Positions 31,859 through 34,325 of a DNA stretch of 34,325 nt are shown piece after piece. Both the position numbers and the translations under genes were made by a program. Below the pieces are notes generated by a model that worked only from the letters and a program-made list of their open reading frames with translations, did not search any database and had not been told where the DNA came from. The first letter of the stretch is position 1; every line of letters starts with the position of its first letter. Origin of the DNA: Verrucomicrobiota bacterium (GTDB lineage: Bacteria; Verrucomicrobiota; Verrucomicrobiia; Opitutales; Puniceicoccaceae); NCBI GenBank assembly GCA_038744685.1, contig JBCDMB010000030.1, positions 1 to 34,325 on the forward strand, read 5' to 3'.

Positions 31859-32968
31859 ATGATTGTTGGTGTTCCAACCGAAGTAAAAGCGCAGGAAAAC
31901 CGTGTCTCCATGATTCCGGGTTCGGTCAAGTCATTGCGGGCGAAAGGGATCGAGGTGGTCGTGCAAAAAGGGGCGGGGAGTGGCTCTTCCTACTCTGACG
32001 ATCTTTACGCTCAAGCCGGGGCAACCCTCGTCGAGTCCGCCGCCGCGGTTTTTGAAGATTGTGATCTGATCGTGAAGGTGAAGGAGCCACAGGCCGAGGA
32101 GTTGAAACTCATCCGACCGCAGCACACTCTCTTTACCTATCTTCACCTCGCAGCTTCCCGGGAGTTGACGGAGGGACTGCTGGCTTCCGGTTGTACGGCA
32201 ATTGCCTACGAAACTCTGTCGGTCGACGGGCGATTACCTTTACTTGAACCGATGAGTGAAATCGCGGGTCGAATGGCTGCGATTGCCGGGGCCAACCAAC
32301 TGGCGAAGCACAATGGCGGGCGTGGAATTCTTTTGGGTGGGGTACCGGGAGTGGCTCCGGGAAGAGTGGTTGTTATTGGTGGCGGCACGTCCGGGCTCAA
32401 TGCGGCTCGCGTTGCCAAGGGAATGGGTGCGGATGTCACGATTCTGGAAGTGGATTTCGACCGCATGCGCTTTCTCGACATCACGATGGAAGGCACCCGA
32501 ACGGTTTATTCCAGCGAAGCGAACCTGGAAGAACTACTTCCCTACACAGACCTGCTGATTGGCGCGGTATTGGTTCCGGGGGCAGCTGCCCCGAAGCTCA
32601 TTACCCGTGAGATGCTCAGGATGATGCAACCGGGAAGTGTTTTTGTCGACATTGCGGTAGATCAAGGAGGCTGTGCGGTGACAACCCGTCCGACGACTCA
32701 CGACGCTCCGACTTTTGTCGAAGAAGGAGTGGTTCACTACTGTGTCGCGAACATGCCGGGTGCCTACGCCCGCACCGCGACCCAAGCCCTGAATAACGTC
32801 ACTCAGCCGTGGGTCCGCCTTCTGGCTGAAAAGGGAGTAGTCAAAGCGTGTCAGGATCGCCCTGAACTGATGAGTGGAGTCAACTGCATCGATGGGAAGC
32901 TGACCTGTAAACCGGTTGCCGAGGCTTTTGGACTGGAGTTTACGAAGGTTTCCGATCTGCTTTCGTAG
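31859..32968 (+). CDS. ald: Alanine dehydrogenase
   Basis: The 369-residue enzyme catalyses NAD-dependent interconversion of L-alanine and pyruvate plus ammonia. Diagnostic blocks are GVPTEVKAQENRVSMIPGSV with the substrate lysine region, LFTYLHLAASRELTEGLL with the catalytic histidine region, EPMSEIAGRMAA, the nucleotide fold RVVVIGGGTSGLNAARVA, and FVDIAVDQGGC. The length matches the family. Divergent ppdK also acts on pyruvate, suggesting joint control of pyruvate flow. No strong ribosome-binding site precedes the ATG. Confidence 0.96.
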   Translation: MIVGVPTEVKAQENRVSMIPGSVKSLRAKGIEVVVQKGAGSGSSYSDDLYAQAGATLVESAAAVFEDCDLIVKVKEPQAEELKLIRPQHTLFTYLHLAASRELTEGLLASGCTAIAYETLSVDGRLPLLEPMSEIAGRMAAIAGANQLAKHNGGRGILLGGVPGVAPGRVVVIGGGTSGLNAARVAKGMGADVTILEVDFDRMRFLDITMEGTRTVYSSEANLEELLPYTDLLIGAVLVPGAAAPKLITREMLRMMQPGSVFVDIAVDQGGCAVTTRPTTHDAPTFVEEGVVHYCVANMPGAYARTATQALNNVTQPWVRLLAEKGVVKACQDRPELMSGVNCIDGKLTCKPVAEAFGLEFTKVSDLLS

Positions 32969-32986
32969 CCTCGCTTCTCAGAACCG

Positions 32987-33088
32987 GGTAGGGCGCAGCC
33001 CCGCGAATGCGGGGCAAGCCGGGCATTCTTAAAATAGATCCCCGTTTTGCTTTCAGACTACGCGGCTTGCGGGACGCTGCGCCCTACC
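32987..33088. repeat. GGTAGGGCGCAG inverted-repeat element, intact copy
   Basis: A 102-base element with 12-base perfect arms (GGTAGGGCGCAG and CTGCGCCCTACC) and inner GCAAGCCG...CGGCTTGC arms. Its centre (GATCCCCGTTTT region) matches the copy at 34095. It lies between the convergent ald and vapC genes and could form a bidirectional hairpin. Confidence 0.85.
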
Positions 33089-33157
33089 TTTTCTGGATTT
33101 GTATCAGCCTTTTGATTACGTTTCGGATCGCCACGGGCGTCGTAATTCGGCTGTGGG

Positions 33158-33592
33158 TCAATCCGGTAAAAGAGGGTTTCTCCACTCAAGTTCGGGGAAG
33201 CGTGCGAAGTCGCTGTCGTTGGAACATAGGGTCGCTCTCGCCTCGATTGCGTAAACGGCCAAGGTGGCGTCCGAGGTGAGTTGCCCGCTTACTTCACTCT
33301 TTTTCATCAGGTCGAAGACTTTGGCGACGTGATCTTCCTTGGGGAGCAGCTTTCTGCAATTGGGCGAACCGAGCCAAACTGAGACAATCGATACGGCGTG
33401 ATCGAAGGTGATCGCCAATCTACCCATTCGTGGATTTGTCGCGATGCGAATGAAGCCAAGGGGCACCTCGTTGGGGAGACCAATCAGTTCGCGGCTATTC
33501 AATACGGTCTCCCACCAATGGCGGGCTACCTCGTGCTGCGGTGCCTGTCGGTTGTAAGCATACAGGAGCACGTTGATGTCGGGGACAATCAT
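33158..33592 (-). CDS. vapC: VapC-family PIN-domain toxin
   Basis: The 144-residue PIN-domain ribonuclease has the conserved acidic set: PDINVLLYA with D5, the glutamate in LPNEVPLGFIRIATNPR, LTSDATLAVYAIE and the terminal SNDSDFARFPELEWRNPL. This is the pattern of the PIN subgroup first described in mycobacteria. Such toxins cleave RNA, often tRNA or rRNA, when not bound by antitoxin. It overlaps the antitoxin gene by four bases and is translated after it. Confidence 0.88.
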   Translation of the reverse strand: MIVPDINVLLYAYNRQAPQHEVARHWWETVLNSRELIGLPNEVPLGFIRIATNPRMGRLAITFDHAVSIVSVWLGSPNCRKLLPKEDHVAKVFDLMKKSEVSGQLTSDATLAVYAIEARATLCSNDSDFARFPELEWRNPLLPD

Positions 33593-33840
33593 CGCGAGAG
33601 CTCGCGCAGGGTGTCCTCATCGTCGAGTTGATCGGCAAGCTGGTTCATGCTGATTCCCTCGAATTCGGCCGGAAATGGTCCATCGAAAGCCGGTTCCACG
33701 ATGATCCGCCGGGCCGACTTCTGTGTCAAGGCACTGCGAATTGCCTCGTTCAAGACCACCTTGAAGGATTTTCCCGTGCGAGCGGCCTCTGCCTTCAGTA
33801 AGTGCTCGGTATCAGCCTCGATAGTAACCGTTGTACGCAT
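33589..33840 (-). CDS. vapB: VapB-type ribbon-helix-helix antitoxin
   Basis: The 83-residue protein starts with a ribbon-helix-helix DNA-binding region (MRTTVTIEADTEHLLKAEAARTG, then FKVVLNEAIRSAL). It ends with an acidic toxin-binding tail (EFEGISMNQLADQLDDEDTL). It should neutralise the adjacent PIN toxin and repress its own promoter, whose likely elements lie directly upstream. Confidence 0.88.
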   Translation of the reverse strand: MRTTVTIEADTEHLLKAEAARTGKSFKVVLNEAIRSALTQKSARRIIVEPAFDGPFPAEFEGISMNQLADQLDDEDTLRELSR

Positions 33841-33844
33841 TTTT

Positions 33845-33881
33845 GTATTATGAGTGCAAAAAATTTGCTGTCAAGAGTGCA
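33845..33881 (-). promoter_or_regulatory. vapBC promoter and putative operator
   Basis: On the minus strand a perfect TTGACA (33869-33874) is followed after 18 bases by TAATAC (33845-33850). Only four bases then separate the -10 from the vapB ATG, so transcription would begin at or next to the start codon. A palindrome, GCAAA-N3-TTTGC (33856-33868), fills the spacer, and GAGTGCA (plus-strand reading) occurs at 33852-33858 and 33875-33881 on both sides of the -35 box, fitting an autorepressor site. Confidence 0.65.
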
Positions 33882-33972
33882 TGCCGTGAGTTTGTTATAG
33901 ATTGATTGATAAAGTCTTTGGAAGAGGCTTGGGTTCTTGGGCTGGGGATGGCTGTGGCGAGGAGAAGGAGGA

Positions 33973-34071
33973 GATAGCGAACATCGAACTTTAAACTTCC
34001 AACTCTGAACGTTAAACGAGTAACCCCTTCAAAGTTGGAAGTTGAGCGTTCAATGTTTAGCGTTCGCTATC
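33973..34071. repeat. GAACGTT-rich palindromic repeat, copy 2
   Basis: A 99-base inverted repeat with perfect outer arms GATAGCGAAC and GTTCGCTATC and inner ACTTCCAAC/GTTGGAAGT arms. It is related to 23933-24012 by its AACATCGAAC start and TGAACGTT units. No gene is seen from 33882 to the window end. Confidence 0.8.
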
Positions 34072-34094
34072 TTTAGTTGCGAAGCGTTGCTTCT

Positions 34095-34172
34095 GGTAGG
34101 GCGCAGGCTCCCGGCAAGCCGGGCATTTCGATAATGAATCCCCGGTTCTAATTTAGAACTGCCCGGCTTGTC
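34095..34172. repeat. GGTAGGGCGCAG inverted-repeat element, right arm decayed
   Basis: It starts GGTAGGGCGCAGG, continues with GGCAAGCCGGGCATT and a GAATCCCCGG centre, and has a mirrored GCCCGGCTTG, but the outer right arm is degenerate. It aligns along its length with 32987-33088. The remaining bases to 34325 show nothing that I can assign. Confidence 0.75.
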
Positions 34173-34325
34173 ACAGACAGCGCTCTGCTATGTTGGTTTG
34201 TGTCAAGAGCGTATGAGCTGTTGATGGATTTTTACATTAGGATTGTTGGTTGGTTTGGTTTCAGAGTCATTCGCACGTCCGCCGAGCAAGGCCACAGATT
34301 CTTACTGATCCGGGATAACCTGCTA

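Noticed and set aside
1..34325. CRISPR arrays, tRNA and rRNA genes
   Set aside because: No regularly spaced direct repeats, no cloverleaf with T-loop consensus and no rRNA-like segment were found by eye.

Overview
The window looks like a stretch of chromosome from a Gram-negative heterotroph of roughly even base composition. It encodes lipoproteins with lipoboxes, an outer-membrane beta-barrel protein and MurJ. Few genes have strong Shine-Dalgarno sites, and the gaps are full of short palindromic repeats. Together with the gene types (DUF4437, LA_2272-like surface repeats, a histone-like basic tail, a two-gene phosphotransacetylase), this fits a member of the Verrucomicrobiota/PVC group, perhaps Opitutae. 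That placement is an inference; no rRNA or tRNA gene is visible to fix it.

Bases 214-8076 hold a compact RiPP (ribosomally made, modified peptide) cluster of the azole type. Two tandem precursors with nitrile-hydratase-like (NHLP) leaders end in short Cys/Ser/Gly-rich cores. They are followed by a fused E1-like/YcaO cyclodehydratase and a SagB-type flavin dehydrogenase. Convergent to these is a membrane M50-type zinc peptidase with an apparent PqqD-like leader-binding domain. Divergent from the precursors is a two-gene unit with an uncharacterised 345-residue protein and a small 2-oxoglutarate/Fe(II) oxygenase-like protein. Expected chemistry: leader recognition, cyclisation of Cys (and possibly Ser/Thr) to azolines, oxidation to azoles, possible hydroxylation, then leader removal. 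No transporter or regulator is visible.

Bases 8077-12795 look accessory: small secreted or membrane proteins of unknown function, a small tyrosine-phosphatase-like protein and a DUF4437 cupin, all on the plus strand. They are separated by non-coding DNA that includes a duplicated 74-bp repeat and a MITE-like element with terminal inverted repeats and flanking direct repeats.

Bases 13056-33088 are mostly housekeeping: an SGNH hydrolase, alaS, a DUF4136 lipoprotein, an LA_2272-like protein plus a FAD oxidoreductase, murJ, pta with a coupled P-loop/DRTGG gene, a secreted peroxiredoxin, a glutamine amidotransferase-like protein, an outer-membrane barrel, DoxX, a CNNM/CBS operon, ppdK with a basic N-terminal tail, and ald. 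A vapBC toxin-antitoxin pair with a visible promoter lies near the right end. Two good intrinsic terminators (after the LA_2272-like gene and after ppdK) and several families of palindromic repeats fill the gaps; two coding regions end inside such repeats.
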